From the NCBI GenBank assembly GCA_017591395.1, contig WEDG01003321.1, positions 186,001 through 250,000 of the forward strand: a DNA stretch of 64,000 nucleotides, read 5' to 3'. This stretch comes from Schistocephalus solidus. Lineage: Eukaryota; Platyhelminthes; Cestoda; Diphyllobothriidea; Diphyllobothriidae. The position numbers and the translations under genes are program-made. The notes under the pieces are model-generated. The model was not told the DNA's origin. It did not search any database and was given only the letters and a program-made list of their open reading frames with translations. Every line of letters starts with the position of its first letter. Position 1 is the stretch's first letter. Of this stretch, positions 35,061 through 47,465 are shown one piece after another.

Positions 35061-35834
35061 GTAAGATTTTTAACATATCTTTCGAATTGTTGATCTATGC
35101 GCAACAATAGAGGAGTGGGGATGCGCATAGAGGCTTACCCACACTCCGAGCTCTTCCGTAGCGATTTTTCCGATGGGTTGGAGAACATAACCTTAGTTGA
35201 TGATTAATATGCTTGATGCCACAGGGTTAAATTTCTGCTTGTTGATTGATTGCAGATAATTTAAAGAAGTGTAATTAAGCTGCAATATGGATTCACAAGT
35301 CACAAAGTTGCTCGAATCCTTTGATTATACCTTCTGTTAGCCTTGTTAGTTCGTTAAAAATTGAGATGAGATTAAGACCTTTCAAAAACCTTTTAGTCAA
35401 TATAATGGTCGTGAAATATAGGCATATCATTCCGTCAAGGAACGATGATACTACTAACTGTTATTGCTAACGCCTAATTGTTAGTCTTTCAGCAAGTAAC
35501 AAGCACATTTGAATGCCTCACTGTTTTCCCTTGAAAATTGATTAATCACAATTCGGACAAAGTGTTTGTCTCTCCACTCCGCGTTCACAACTAAGTGCAG
35601 TGCAAACTTGCATCTGGAATTGCTATCCATTTTCTAGGGCGGCAGCTTTACTTTGGGGGCCTCCGAGTAAGCCTTAGCCTTTAGCTAACCTGGGACTCAA
35701 TAACATTCAAGCATTAAAACGAGAAGTGGCCCGTGACTAGGAGTTAGGAGTAGTCAAATAATAAGTTACTCTGTTATATATGTCATGTCAACCATACATT
35801 AATACTCGTGTCTTTTTCCCCACTCACTACCCAG
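35061..35834 (+). other. Protocadherin intron 2 (774 bp)
   Basis: The donor is GTAAGA at 35061 and the acceptor TTTTTCCCCACTCACTACCCAG ends at 35834. Both sides are phase 1. No repeat is recognised inside. Confidence 0.85.
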
Positions 35835-36427
35835 CGAAACCAGAACAAAAATCTTCGCAAGATTTTATCTCAGCCGCACAGCAAAATTGCCTGCCAGGTA
35901 CCTACTGCACTTCGGTCAGTGAGTTACCTGTTTCGTTTTCGGGTCCAAACAACTTTGCAATGAGTAGTACTGGAAAACTGCATGCTAAGATCGCAATTAT
36001 GACCGACTACGTGCCTGAAGACTGGGTATCCGACCCCTCCACTCTTCCCAACTCCGAATCCGTGCTCTACGCCAGGATGACACCGACCATGTTGCAGTGT
36101 GTCGCTGACCGTAACCGCTACCTTCGTGAAACTGAGGCGGAACATACGCATATCTATGCCTACGGCGGCAACAGCAGCTGCCAATCAGCTGAGGGTCCCG
36201 TCGCGGCCGTTGAATTGACCGACAGCGCGGAAATGCAATACGCCAGTCTGGGCATGTCTTCCGGGCGACTTGGCGCTGTCACTGTCTCAGCTGGTGCTGG
36301 ACTGGCCTTCTCAACCAGTCCGTTCGTAGAGTACAGCTTCCCGCGCCGTCAGAATACTGGCACTGCCTGTAACGTCGAGAGCGTGGCCTGGATTGACAGT
36401 CAAGATATCTTCTCTGGCAGACCGGAG
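35835..36427 (+). CDS. Protocadherin, cytoplasmic exon
   Basis: Two bases complete the codon split by intron 2 (giving proline). Then 197 codons of cytoplasmic tail follow, beginning KPEQKSSQDF and ending IDSQDIFSGRPE. The tail is rich in Ser, Ala, Thr and Gly and has scattered tyrosines. I see no named domain, and the vertebrate delta-protocadherin tail motifs are not evident. The exon ends GAG|GTGAGC, phase 0, so the protein (about 1,199 residues to this point) continues in exons I could not find. If the donor is not used, the frame stops about 10 codons later. Confidence 0.85.
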
Positions 36428-38297
36428 GTGAGCCATCTATATATGTGGTATGAATAATAGTGACCATCATTTCCTTTCTTTCCGCGTAAGGGCTGCTATA
36501 ATCTTACTTCTTTCCTCCGTTTCCTATTACTTAACAGTTTGCTGTTATCCCGATACCGAGCTTCTCTTTTTGTTGGCATCAGCCCTCAAAATAGATGACC
36601 ATGAACTAATAGCTACGAGCAGTGTTCAGCTCGGTACGCCTGGATTTTACCTTTACTGGTCATATATTATTGAAACAGTGAGGCATCGAAAACTTTTGGG
36701 CGTAAGGAGGCCTTACAACGTCAAGGAGAGGGGAGCTGATCAGTCTATTAAGGTTCCTTCGAAAAATCCAAGTTTTAGATAAGCATCGGAATTTTCTGCG
36801 ACTCTTTTTGTGGGCTACCGAGCAACCGAATTGAGCACTCTAAACGGTCCTTTAAACCCCCAAAAGTATCTTTTGATAATATTTTCTGAGCACTGGTGCC
36901 TCGTTTTTCTCTCGCCTGCTGCGTTGGTCTCGCAATTCGCCTCACACAATACCTTAAACTCCAATGAGCAGCACAAATTCCCCCTCTCGATTAATGTCAG
37001 TAGAAGTGCACCACAGAGGACATCTCACGTCTGATCATAGTACAATTTGATGTGAACGGAGATAAGCATGTAATTCAGTTTTCGGTTTTCCCATGCGGCT
37101 TCCAGTTAGATTTCGCATTTGTTGTACCATAGTGACTTGCAAGTAATAATAGCTCAGAACCACACAAACCATAAAAGAGTGCGATGAACATGGTTTGTTT
37201 GTTTACAGCCTCTATTAAATCATGTCCCGACCGCAAGTTCGAAGACGAAAAAGGATCTGCGGAATCTTGCGAACGGAGTTTTGGGACAAAATGGAAGGCC
37301 TGTATCCGTTTTTGTAGCCAAGAATTATTGGTAACCGCTAACACCATGTGACGTTTTATCGGCTAATCGGCCACCGTAAAAGTTAATCTTGTAGCGCAGT
37401 TAGTAGGTCACCTGACTTCATGACAAACAGTACCTGGAGACAAACTTCGCATCTCTTCCGACCATCGCAACTTACCCAGATGTGGACATTCCAGTATCCA
37501 TTTGTTTGTGTTGACAATACTTGCCAGGTTTAATTTGACAAGGATGCTATCATTCCCTAACAGCTATATATTATGGTTTTCAGACAAGCCAATCCAAGTA
37601 CCATGGAGTTAGTTGTGCAACTCAGGGACTTAAACAAAAAGGTAGCAACAAACCAATACAATCTGCTTTGATTGATGACTAGGTAACACAATCACATCGC
37701 TCGTCCTTATTTGTTGACAATTTAATGACGTCCGCATTCGAAAACTGTACAAAAATTCAGGTTTCAATGGGTAGAAGAATATAAGTCTTAGCAGAATATT
37801 GTGTATTACCGACGCAGCTATATTATAGGTGGTCTCCAATGCCTGCAGTTCATGAAGGTACTTAAATAATTCAGCAGTTCGAGCTACCGTTTGAATCTAC
37901 TCAAGATGCCTTTCTTCTACCTTCGTCAGCCATGTAAGCACGTCTCTCTGGTCCAGTTCTATGTAGGGCAGCTTCCAGGAAATAAATTTCACAAGGTGTC
38001 TAAAATCGGAAAGTTAGAATGTTTAAATTTGACGATATGATGGAGAAAATTCAAGCAAATGGCCAGCACGCGAAGTCATAATAAAACAAAAGTTCACTAT
38101 AGTTTTCCAAGACGCTCTTGAAAGGGATTTATCGTCTATTTGGATAGTAAGGCGTTCATATAATCCATTTTCTAAAGCCCTGATAAAGCTGCGTTGATTT
38201 TAATAAAAAACAAAGTAACTTCTGTGTGTGGAGTAAACCCGCTAAGCAATCAGAAATAAGAGAGGCCTGTGAATTACTCACTATATATATATATAAT
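36428..38297. other. Downstream of the last recognised exon: start of intron 3, nothing recognised
   Basis: Begins with the donor GTGAGC. A 110-codon frame at 36450-36782 overlaps the donor region but has no adhesion-protein or other motif. No acceptor followed by convincing cytoplasmic sequence was found. Confidence 0.45.
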
Positions 38298-38489
38298 AGT
38301 GGGGCGCTCACCGATCGGTTACAGGACTCACTCGTCCCGCTGTGCCTTGGGGCTAACTCTCAAGCCCCGCCAGCAGCCGCAAGGCAGCTAAGTATATAGG
38401 CAGAATAACATGACCGACAAAGACAAGGGAGACTGGAATGGCCATTTCTGGCTTATTAGCCGTCATCAGCCAGCCATACCCAACCCCAG

Positions 38490-38561
38490 GAGCTGCGGCG
38501 CTCGAACTCGCGACCTTATTGGGCAGAAGTCCAACGCTCTACCCACTGCGCCACGAGCTCG
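38490..38561 (-). tRNA. tRNA-like SINE head
   Basis: The minus strand reads GTGGCGCAGTGGGTAGAGCG (box A with D stem) and GGTCGCGAGTTCGAGCGCC (box B region). GTTGG and CCAA flank the anticodon loop. It is embedded in SINE family A, so it is an internal RNA polymerase III promoter type element rather than a functional tRNA gene. Confidence 0.65.
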
Positions 38562-38736
38562 TTGTCTTGCCGGTTTCGATCAGGGAATATTAACAATGGT
38601 AGTGGGGCGCTCACCGATCGGTTACAGGACTCACTCGTCCCGCTGTGCCTTGGGGCTAACTCTCAAGCCCCGCCAGCAGCCGCAAGGCAGCTAAGTATAT
38701 AGGCAGAATAACATGACCGACAAAGACAAGGGAGAC

Positions 38737-38810
38737 TGGCGCAGTGGGTAGAGCGTTGGACTTCTGCCCAACAAGGTCGCGAGTTCGAGGCTCGGGCGCC
38801 GCAGCGCCTG
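38737..38810 (+). tRNA. tRNA-like SINE head, plus-strand copy (5' end lost at the junction)
   Basis: TGGCGCAGTGGGTAGAGCG then TTGGACTTCTGCCCAA and GCGAGTTCGAGGCTCG are the same head as at 38490-38561. The first bases of the acceptor stem are replaced by the preceding minus-strand unit. Confidence 0.6.
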
Positions 38811-38918
38811 GGGTTGGGTTTGTCTGGCTGATGATTGCTAATAAGCCAGAAATGGCCATTTTAGTCTCCCTTGTCTTTTTCGGTCATGTTATTCTGCATA
38901 TATATATATATATATGGT

Positions 38919-39139
38919 ACAGAGAATGACAGGTGGTGAGGCACTGATGAACTTCGGTTCGATGAAATGCTTATGACCCATCTGTTAGACCCAGTGTGTG
39001 GACTGTCGTACTCGAGCGCATGTTTGTGTTTCCAATCCTACCTGGTAGTCAGGGTTATGATTGGCTGCATAAAGGCAGAATAAGCCCGAAACAGACTGTA
39101 TCAATCTATACATATTCTCTGTCGCGTATCCTCTCTGCA
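38919..39139 (+). repeat. 221 bp direct repeat, unit 1
   Basis: ACAGAGAATGACAGGTGGTG to TATCCTCTCTGCA. It recurs at 39280-39505 with few differences. It is preceded by a (TA)n tract. No coding content is recognised. Confidence 0.9.
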
Positions 39140-39279
39140 ATTATAACCTGGCCGACTTCGGCATGGTAATTGGCTGCCTGTTCGTGAACTTTGCCACCCA
39201 TACGGATCTTGTTTGCTTCGGGAAGCCACTAGATCGGTGTGCGCCTATTCCTGTTTGAATTAATACCCAATCTGCAGCG

Positions 39280-39502
39280 ACAGAGAATGACAGATGGTGA
39301 GGCACTGATGAACTTCGGTTCGATGAAGTGCTTATGACCAATCTGCTAGACCCAGTGTGTGGACTGTCTGCGCCGTACTCAAGCGCATGTTTGTGTTTCC
39401 AGTCCCAGCTGGTAGTCAGGGTTACGATTGGCTGAATGAAGGCAGAATTAGCCCGAAACAGACTGTATCAATCAACACATATTCTCTGTCACGTATCTAC
39501 TC

Positions 39503-39505
<3 letters not shown>
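39280..39505 (+). repeat. 226 bp direct repeat, unit 2
   Basis: Offset 361 bp from unit 1, with a five-base insertion (TGCGC in GACTGTCTGCGCCG) and scattered substitutions. It is followed directly by a long (TA)n tract. Confidence 0.9.

Positions 39506-39574
<69 letters not shown>
39506..39574. repeat. (TA)n microsatellite, about 34 units
   Basis: An uninterrupted TA tract. Such tracts also border the SINE composite at 38.3-38.9 kb. Confidence 0.98.
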
Positions 39575-39576
<2 letters not shown>

Positions 39577-40439
39577 CTTGCTGTCTTCAATTTTGTTCTA
39601 AGAAACAGCTGATGGTTGTATTTTTCTTAGACACGGTCTGCATTTTAACTTATTCACAGCGTTTTAATCCCGAAGAGCTATGATTCCCCAAACGATGCCT
39701 TTCTCAATTTATAAAATTATCGGCATGTCGACATATAGGGAGTGTTGTTTACTGCAATAACTGAAAACATACTATTTTCCTTTAATTGAACACCTTATTC
39801 CACCATACGATCTCAACAGTCCGACCCGAGACTAACTGTTCCCTGAACATACATTGTTTGTGAAAAGTATACTCTCAAGTTGCTCCTTTGCATCTCGTAA
39901 GTGCACGAACACCGGAAGCGAAGGTGGGTCAGGTTCATTTTGCTCATTCCCAAAATTAAAGTAAGAGGCAAGGATACTGTGACATGTAAATGGCCGTTTC
40001 ATCCCTTTTATAGGAGCAAAAAGCATCCTCTAAATGTTTGTGCCTAATATTACATCGAAGCGTATGGTGAACATTTGCCAGTTTCAACACATTTGAGCAA
40101 TGCATTTTTAATTCCCATCACTTACTCAGTTATATAAGCAGACTTTGTGCTTAGTACTTGAAACATGGTGACTCATAAGGAATCTCAACAAAGTACTAAA
40201 CTTGTCCCTAGGGATTGCTAGTTTTGCAGGTTGTCGATTGCTCATTTACTGTACATTTTAAAAGCATTTGGAATGAAGTTGTTTGAATTTTCCATTTTAC
40301 ATGAGTAAGCCCAGTGTAATTTAAAATGTATGCTTCTTAAAATGCCCACATGCAAGTTATCCAAATAGGCTTTAGCTAGTGCAGACAGCGCTTTAACGCC
40401 TGCCTATATACCACTGGTACATATACACGAACGTCTTCT
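39575..40439. other. Nothing recognised
   Basis: No motif-bearing frame or repeat seen. Confidence 0.4.
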
Positions 40440-40715
40440 TTGTTCCATCCCGCCTCTGGGACGTAACTGTGCCAGCCAGGGACTGTGTTAGGGTTAAGGT
40501 TGTTGTTAAGTTAGGTTTAAGGTTACGGTTACGGTTAGGGTTAATGTAAACTGCAGGGTTAGGGTTAAGGATGGGGTTGGGGTTGCATTGGGGACCGAAT
40601 AGTTTTGTTAGGGCAAAGGTTCAGTTTTGGATACAGGATTATTTACCATCCCTGCGCAGGCCTGCCATTATTACTTGGGCGTAGTCTTTCTACTCCCGTG
40701 TCCCTTTCAGTGGGA
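40440..40715 (+). mobile_element. Probable telomere-like TIR element, distant copy
   Basis: TTAGGG-like words occupy about 40488-40600 (for example GGTTAGGGTTAATG and GCAGGGTTAGGGTTAAGG). The flanks CCCGCCTCTGGGACG and CCCGTGTCCCTTTCAGTGGG only loosely resemble the family ends. Confidence 0.4.
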
Positions 40716-43700
40716 CATATAAATTAGCCTTACCGGAATAAATGCACCTGCACAAACCGTATGCTTATCCATATTTTTGGCAGAAATTAGCTGAGGGTAA
40801 TTAGACCCCAGAGCTTATCTAACAAAATTGTGATCATTATATTAATTAACACGTTCTATATGTGTTTCTTTTACACTCCGATCTGCAAGCGTGCTAGACT
40901 TTTGGCGTGTTACAAGGTAGAAAACTATTTCTAAAACTTACGCCATCCGGACTTCAGTTCACCCATAATCCGCATTAGGCTTAAATCTTTTTGATTTACC
41001 CACCATTTCCAGATTATTTCAACATTAAAGAGCGACATAAATGACTGTAGGAGCCCCCTTTCAAAAGAACTTGGGGATTAGTGAAGAGTGTGGGAGGAGA
41101 TTTCCCGTTCTTCTACTTGCACCTTAGTAAGCTACGGGCCCCGGACGAAGTGTGACACAAACGACAAGTGGATTGTCGGCGTTTTGGCACACGGTACCAT
41201 ATGCTTGTGTTTGTACCTCTGACCGTTTCTGACTGCCCACCTCACCCTCACCCCTCCCCTGCCCACCTGTAGACTTACTCACTTCACCTCGGTTGTTTGG
41301 CAGTTTCGCCAGTCATCGAACTCGTAGGCACCAGTCGTTTCTGACTGCAAAAGTAATTATACTTTTTGGAGGGGATGGGCGGGTGAGCGGGTGGATTAAC
41401 GACCGGGTGAACCAACGTTCTGTTTATGCATAAAAAGAATAATCTCAGTATATTTCGATGTGACTGAAAAAAACGGTCTCCTCTTCTTTTGCGCACTGAA
41501 CGCAGTCATTTTGGGGGAGTTAGCTTTGTTGTTTTGCAGAAGGGCGCTTAACAGGAGATGGGGATCCGCGAACACCTTCAGACTTTTGGGTAATGGATGT
41601 AGTGGCGAGATAAAACCAGAAAGCGCATTTTGATCGCCTGTTGCCCATTGATCTTTTCAGTCGGCTCTGCGTGCTATGTGGTTAGCATGCCTTACTGGCT
41701 GAGCATTGGCCTTTGCGTTTTAGTTCAAACGGCAGTCCACGCACTCGGCAAGAACTAATAATGTTCAAATTCATGGTAAAAATTTAAAGTGTAGTTGTCA
41801 ATTAAAATGATATTTCTGACTTGCCTTTAAGAGTTTATAAAGACTGCAATCTACCAAGGTTTGCATATTGGGTTGAAGGAGGCCTCGTTTACATTTACGC
41901 TAACGATGTCCTCCGTTATCCAGTCAGCAAAACCGCTAAGAATTAAGACTGAGAAGGGTTTGGCAAAGGGCAAACGTTGGTTTCTTTGCTAATGTTGCAC
42001 GCCGATGGTAGAAGAAATGCTGTTGGCGATAATGGCAGTGATCGAAACAGTTGCAGTATATACGTAAATCTCCCTTTCTGTAAACGGGGCACCAGTCGGC
42101 GTTTTCCTGTTCTTCTGGGTGTCCGAAATGGGAAATTAACAGACAGAAGTCTCCTTTCTTTGAAGTCAGGATAGTGGGTACCAGGAACAAAATACGTCAC
42201 AGCAAGGCATGTAAATTTAACCTACAACGTCAAACGGATAATCCCATATGTTAGGTAAACATTTAAAAGACAACGATTTCAGCCCCCTTTTACTTCAACA
42301 CGAGCGAAGGATGATCTCAGAAGCAAAGTTTTCGTTGTCCAGACACTAAGGAAGCACGTAAAATTCAGTCACTGACTTCTAAATTATTCATCCAGGCTCA
42401 TCTTTAGTGATTCTGGTGGCAGCTGCTACTAATTTTAGTGTAATTTCGGTCTGAGTGGCACAACCGTTAAAGAAGCGAGGGCTGGGCGATGTTTCAGAAG
42501 ATTTTAACACCCATAATTTACTTCTCGTATTATCAAGCCTTTTGGTTGAGATTGTGTGGATTGTGTTTGCACTGTCACTTGTGGTAGATTCACACATGCC
42601 TAGTGCTTCACCGACGGACAGGTCCCAGTAATAGGCATACCGCACGATTAATTGATGCAGCTGGTGCGCGATGAACCTCGAGTCTCCCTATGTCACATAT
42701 TTGGATGCATTGTCGGAGGGGAAAATGTGCCCAACAGCAGAACAGGGTTTCGTGATCAACTACAACGGGTTAAGCTTCTCCATTGCTTTCACGCGATAGT
42801 TCATTCGTATTTGCTGTCACCTGCCAATCTTTATGAAGTCGTTCTCTGCACTGTAAATTATGGGTGGAGTGCGACATCTTGGCTGTTGGGGGGCCAGGCC
42901 ACCGGAAGCATTGGCGCCAGAGTTTTGTCTTAGGAATTGAACGACCGCGATCGTCCCCCCCCCCCAACTGCAGTTGAGTAAATCGTTTGGACGTTTGCAT
43001 ACTATGACGCGTTAGAATGGTGCTTAAACCGCTGTTGGGCATTCATTTATCCTGATTAGTCTGCAGCAAATGAAATAGTTTAACGACTAATGAACTCTCG
43101 CAAACAAAAACCATAATCACTTGTGCTCAGCCGCTCCCTCACTCCACGGCACTGTTGTAAATGGAATTTTTCTAAAGAAAAAAACGGGTTTTCCACCTCA
43201 AATTAAATATGGGTTTTGTGACACCTATTTTCCCAACAAAAAAATAGATAGCTTCGTATCATGGTTTCATATTTGAAAAATAGACATGGTGACTACTTCT
43301 GTCTACGCCTCATTAAAAAAAGGATATGTGGATGTTGGCGAACAGTCAATCCTCTTCAATATGCCCTGATATTACTTAGAACAGGACTTCGAAAATGACT
43401 TGAAAATTAGCAAAAAATCCGGAAGACATCGTACGATTTGCATAACGTCAGCATGCTTATTGTACAAAAAGCTATTAGATCGGCCAAAAAATCGAAGGAT
43501 GTTTCCATACATTGAACTGCTTTTTATCGAAATCCGTGGCCAACTGCTTCGGTGGGTGCCTTGACCTTGCGAAAAAAATGAAAATAATCGCGGTTGTCAT
43601 CATTTGGACCAAAATCTTCGTTATGATAACAATTAAACATTGACCAATTATCAAAGTGTGTTGTGTGTTCGCGAATACAGTCCCTTGTAAACAGTTCCAG

Positions 43701-46700
43701 GCCCACGACATTTACTGGGGATTTATGAGTGCCCATTTGAGATATTGTAGTCTGCACAAAACACCAAATATCGGCTTTTGCCAGTTGGAACGAGTAAATC
43801 GAATTCCAACTTCAAAAACATATCCAAATTGCAGTTCAAAGGTAACAAATGAATGTATCGAAAGGTGTAAAATATGTTGGCACCAAAACAGGGCTTTTTC
43901 TCAATGCATACGGCTAAAAATACACGAAAGAAGCACAGAAAGTGGAAGTGTTTTCAGACAAACAACGCGAAGAAGAAGCGCAATTGAACCTTGCGGTTCA
44001 CTGACCAAAAAGCAGAGTGTATGGGTCCTTCATTGGCATGTAAGTGACTAATCGATTCAATAGTTTGGATTATGGTTCATAAACTTATCAATAGCATTGA
44101 CTGATAAACAGAGAAATGACATATTAAGTCATTATTGCAAAGAGAACGTCTACATTTACTAATGCAAAGCCATGTTCAAACGCAATCTAGTTACTTGTAG
44201 AACTTGTATTTAACACTTTCGATGCCAGATGTCTCCGCATATCTCGAAAAATGAGTTAGTATTCAGCAAATGGGATGTTAACTGAAATTCTGGCCTGTAA
44301 TCAAGCTATCCTTTAATCAGCTGGTAAACATAAAGCATCCGTTAATTTTTGTCAGCAAATAATTCCACCCATTACTAGCTATGACTTCTTTAGTCGTCAC
44401 TTGATCTTTTGGGGGTTTATTACATATTCCGAAATACTTTTAGTTACAGTATTATACGAGAACGCTGACTCTCTTCTTTACGTGCCTCCTTTGTGGTATT
44501 TTGCAGCAGGCTATAGTAGATAGAAGAAAATACCAGACATCGGCTGGAAACTTTTATCACATGAGCTCTACTTATTGGACATATTTATGTCGAGTTGCTC
44601 GTGTCTTAAATCCCTTGAGGTTTTGAAACGAAAATATATTTCTTTATATGTAAAAGGGAAACTGCAAACTAACAGAACTCTTCAATGCGATATAAAGGAA
44701 AAGCAAAAAAATAAATGATAGTATGGATAATTATAATAAATCTAATCGGAAATCATGTAACCAATTGAGGAATAAAGGCTCTTGAGTGTACTTTTCTAAA
44801 AATTACTTCCATTTACACCAATCTCAATAAAAATGGGCAAGTTTCTCTATGGCAGGAAATGTGAGTCCTTGTTTTTGCTCCGTCTTTGCCAAGACCCAAA
44901 TCTGCATTTTTCGCGTGGTGCAACCGGCATAAAGACCTGCCGAATTTGGTAACCATGATTTTACTTCACTATTATTTTTGTTTTACAGACATGTGTATCA
45001 TCCTACAAATTCCTTCTTCTGTTTTGGAAACCTTAAAAGAATAGAGGTTGATTAGGCCTAGCTATGACAGACAACAGTTGGAAACCTCGAATGCTTCGAA
45101 TTTTATCCTAACTTGCAACTGTATTTTTCCCAGAGATGCGATTATTGATGGCCAGAATCTGTCACATCATTTCTATTTATCTGTCCTTAACACAACCATT
45201 CATTCAAATGTCACCCTCGCCGAAAGGAACTGTCAGTCCGTATTAAACTTCAGGATCCCCTCCACATGTGAAGCGACATCAAGCGACGCAGTCTTTTCAC
45301 GAGAAACAAATATCTTTCAGACTGCACGTGTTACCTTTGAGATAAAAGCGAAGTGTACGCAAACACACAAAATAAGAAGAGGCGCGGCTTCTGTCGGCCT
45401 GTCCTAGTACCGAAGTTGTGTTTCGCAAAGGACTGGCAAGCAAACTGGACCAGCGCGATGGAAGGACCTGAGGCGGGAGTAGGTATTTAAAACAGTTTGA
45501 ATTATTTGCCGCTGTCTTTGCAACATGATGTAAGCAAACAAATATGGTATCCGAAGGCAGTTGCAGAGCTGCAGGAAAATGGCGATGAGCAGACGATAAA
45601 CGTTGTACCGAAATGCGTCAGTTGTATCACCTTTCGTGCTCCATCATGCAAGGCCTACTCTCAGGTTAGTAAACATATTTTAAGCAGATACAGTGAAGTG
45701 GAGTCTAACAGGTTTCGCAGTAATTTCTACTTTTTGCTTCAGACCCGCGAGTTCATCCGAGCAATAATGATACCTGCAGAGCACTGAATTTCCTCAGCTT
45801 AAGTGCTATGGCATTAGATAGGCCTCAGTCCAATTACGATTACTCAGGCTTAACGCAATATGCTAATAACCTCATTCGTTGCATGCAAAGAAGACCACAG
45901 CTTTGCCTGAGAGTTGCCAGTGGTGACTAATGCGTGAGCGTAGATAGTGAAATAGACTTGCAAAATATGTAGGGCGCACTTGCTCCCCGCACAGACCCTG
46001 GCACACCGGCATTACAGAATTTAAAAACGCATTGAGGTTGGCGTTGATTGGTAAGGCGGAAGCAGTGTCTTACTTTATTCGATGGATGTTATTTTCAGGT
46101 GAACAATATTTTGGTGAGGATTTTTCGATCTGTAATGAAAGACACATTAAGAGAACAGATAGTATATAATAGAATCGGTTTATCTCAAGCTGTGAACACT
46201 AGCGCATAGTGCTATTTAATAGACTCGTTTTTTGTAGCAGTGGTATAACTAAATACTGATTGAGAATTTTACGATGACTCTGCTTTGGGAACTAACAACT
46301 GTGCCCTCGGTTGGGACTTCTTTACACTGAAACAGACTTCTCCATCCACCTTGATCGTTCGCTCTTGTTACCCTCATTGGTTCCAGATGATTAAACGAGG
46401 TCACGTCGACTGGAGGTGGGCATGAAAACAGTCAATCATAATGATAAACTGTCCATAATCGTGTGACACACACCTCCGCTCCCCAGACTAAAGAGGAAAA
46501 TTGCTGACATCCCCAATCTCTCGTAGGTGATATCATAAAATTTCCATTTATTATTAGGCGCTGCGTCAGGAATATTCGTCCTGAGGAAGATCGAGTCAGC
46601 ACGACAGTTGGAATTTTTTCAAGCTCCAGATGTATTATAAGAAAGAAGGTGGTGGCTACAACTGAGCTGAGTTCACCGGTATCGGGCACCCTTCCGCATT

Positions 46701-47119
46701 CCTTTCCTACATATCTGCAGGTTTTCTCGGACAAGAAGACTGATACTTAGATTAAATGCAGTAAGGGGCAAGGTTAAACAGCTCATCTGCACCCACCATG
46801 CATAACCTGAGCCCCACTCTAGACGTACATTTCCTGCATAGCCTAGCAAGGTTTGTGTTTAGATAGGTCGCTGTTTGATGGGGCTTTGGAACGCAATATT
46901 TCACTAAGGATTTTAATGTATGAAACATTCTAAGAAGGCGTAGGCAGGTGAAACGTCATTATCAGACGTATGCTATAGGGCTCCAGGCATTGGTTCACCG
47001 GGCTCAGTGTGATAGATTTACAAAAATACAATCACATTGGAGACGGATTGGAATGGAGTCCACATTGCTGGTGTTAGGGACGGTCGAGATGTGGGTGTGC
47101 ATAATGCTTGGATAAAAGG
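40716..47119. other. Nothing recognised; several motif-free open frames
   Basis: Open frames of 84-131 codons (for example 43656-44051 plus, 45048-45407 plus, 45497-45787 plus) show no familiar domain and have no convincing pair of splice sites tying them to the protocadherin. A poly-C tract lies near 42955-42966. A missing protocadherin exon could be hidden here, but I cannot point to one. Confidence 0.4.
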
Positions 47120-47465
47120 GCGAGTTTGCCGGCAAAGCCAAGGGAGACTGGAATGGCCATTTCTTGCCTATTAGCCATCGTCAGCCAGTCATACATAACC
47201 CCAGGTGGTGCATCACCCAAGGATCGAATCCACGACCCGTTTATCAGACGTCCTTGGGTGTTGCATCACGTGCGGTTGGGTATGACTGGCTGACGACGTC
47301 TAATAAGCCAGAAATTGCCATTTCAGTCTCCCTCGTCTTTGCCAGCAATATTAATCTGCCTATTCTACTACTACTAGCCGCTTTGCGGCTGCTGCTGGCG
47401 GGGCTCGAGTGGGAGCCTCAAGGCAGAGCGGAACGAGTGAGTTCCATTAGCGATCGGTGCACGTT
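47120..47465 (-). repeat. SINE family A, minus-strand palindromic copy
   Basis: Minus strand: 'gtgcaccgatcgctaatgga' start, CCCGCCAGCAGCAGCCGCAA, then the core. The core arms 'gccagtcatac' (about 47182-47192) and 'gtatgactggc' (about 47280-47290) are inverse copies, with further matching outward to AAGGGAGACTGG and CAGTCTCCCT. The SINE tail overlaps the end of the retrotransposon open frame that stops at 47418, so the junction is near 47465. Confidence 0.7.

Larger units (their letters stand above)
38298..38915. repeat. SINE family A, tandem and inverted composite
   Basis: It consists of a minus-strand SINE (38298-38575), a second minus-strand tail and core segment (38601-38739), and a plus-strand tRNA head and core (38737-38897). 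The last two pieces meet at the shared bases TGG. Segments 38298-38436 and 38601-38739 are identical over 139 bp by eye. The block 38437-38490 is mirrored at about 38810-38870. The whole array is framed by (TA)n at about 38283-38293 and 38899-38915. Confidence 0.85.

Noticed and set aside
36450..36782. 110-codon open frame as the next protocadherin exon
   Set aside because: It overlaps the donor region of the previous exon, has no acceptor at a suitable place and no similarity to adhesion tails.
38823..38857. Hammerhead-like CTGATGA...GAAA in the SINE A core
   Set aside because: The bases between the two motifs do not form a proper stem II, and no stem I or cleavage triplet follows. The resemblance comes from the TGGCT/AGCCA hairpin.
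43656..44051. 131-codon open frame as a gene
   Set aside because: Cysteine-rich by chance composition. No conserved motif, no splice or promoter context.
45048..45787. Two neighbouring open frames (119 and 96 codons) as exons of one gene
   Set aside because: A fair donor (CAG|GTTAGT near 45664) exists, but there is no convincing acceptor and no recognised domain. Support is too weak.
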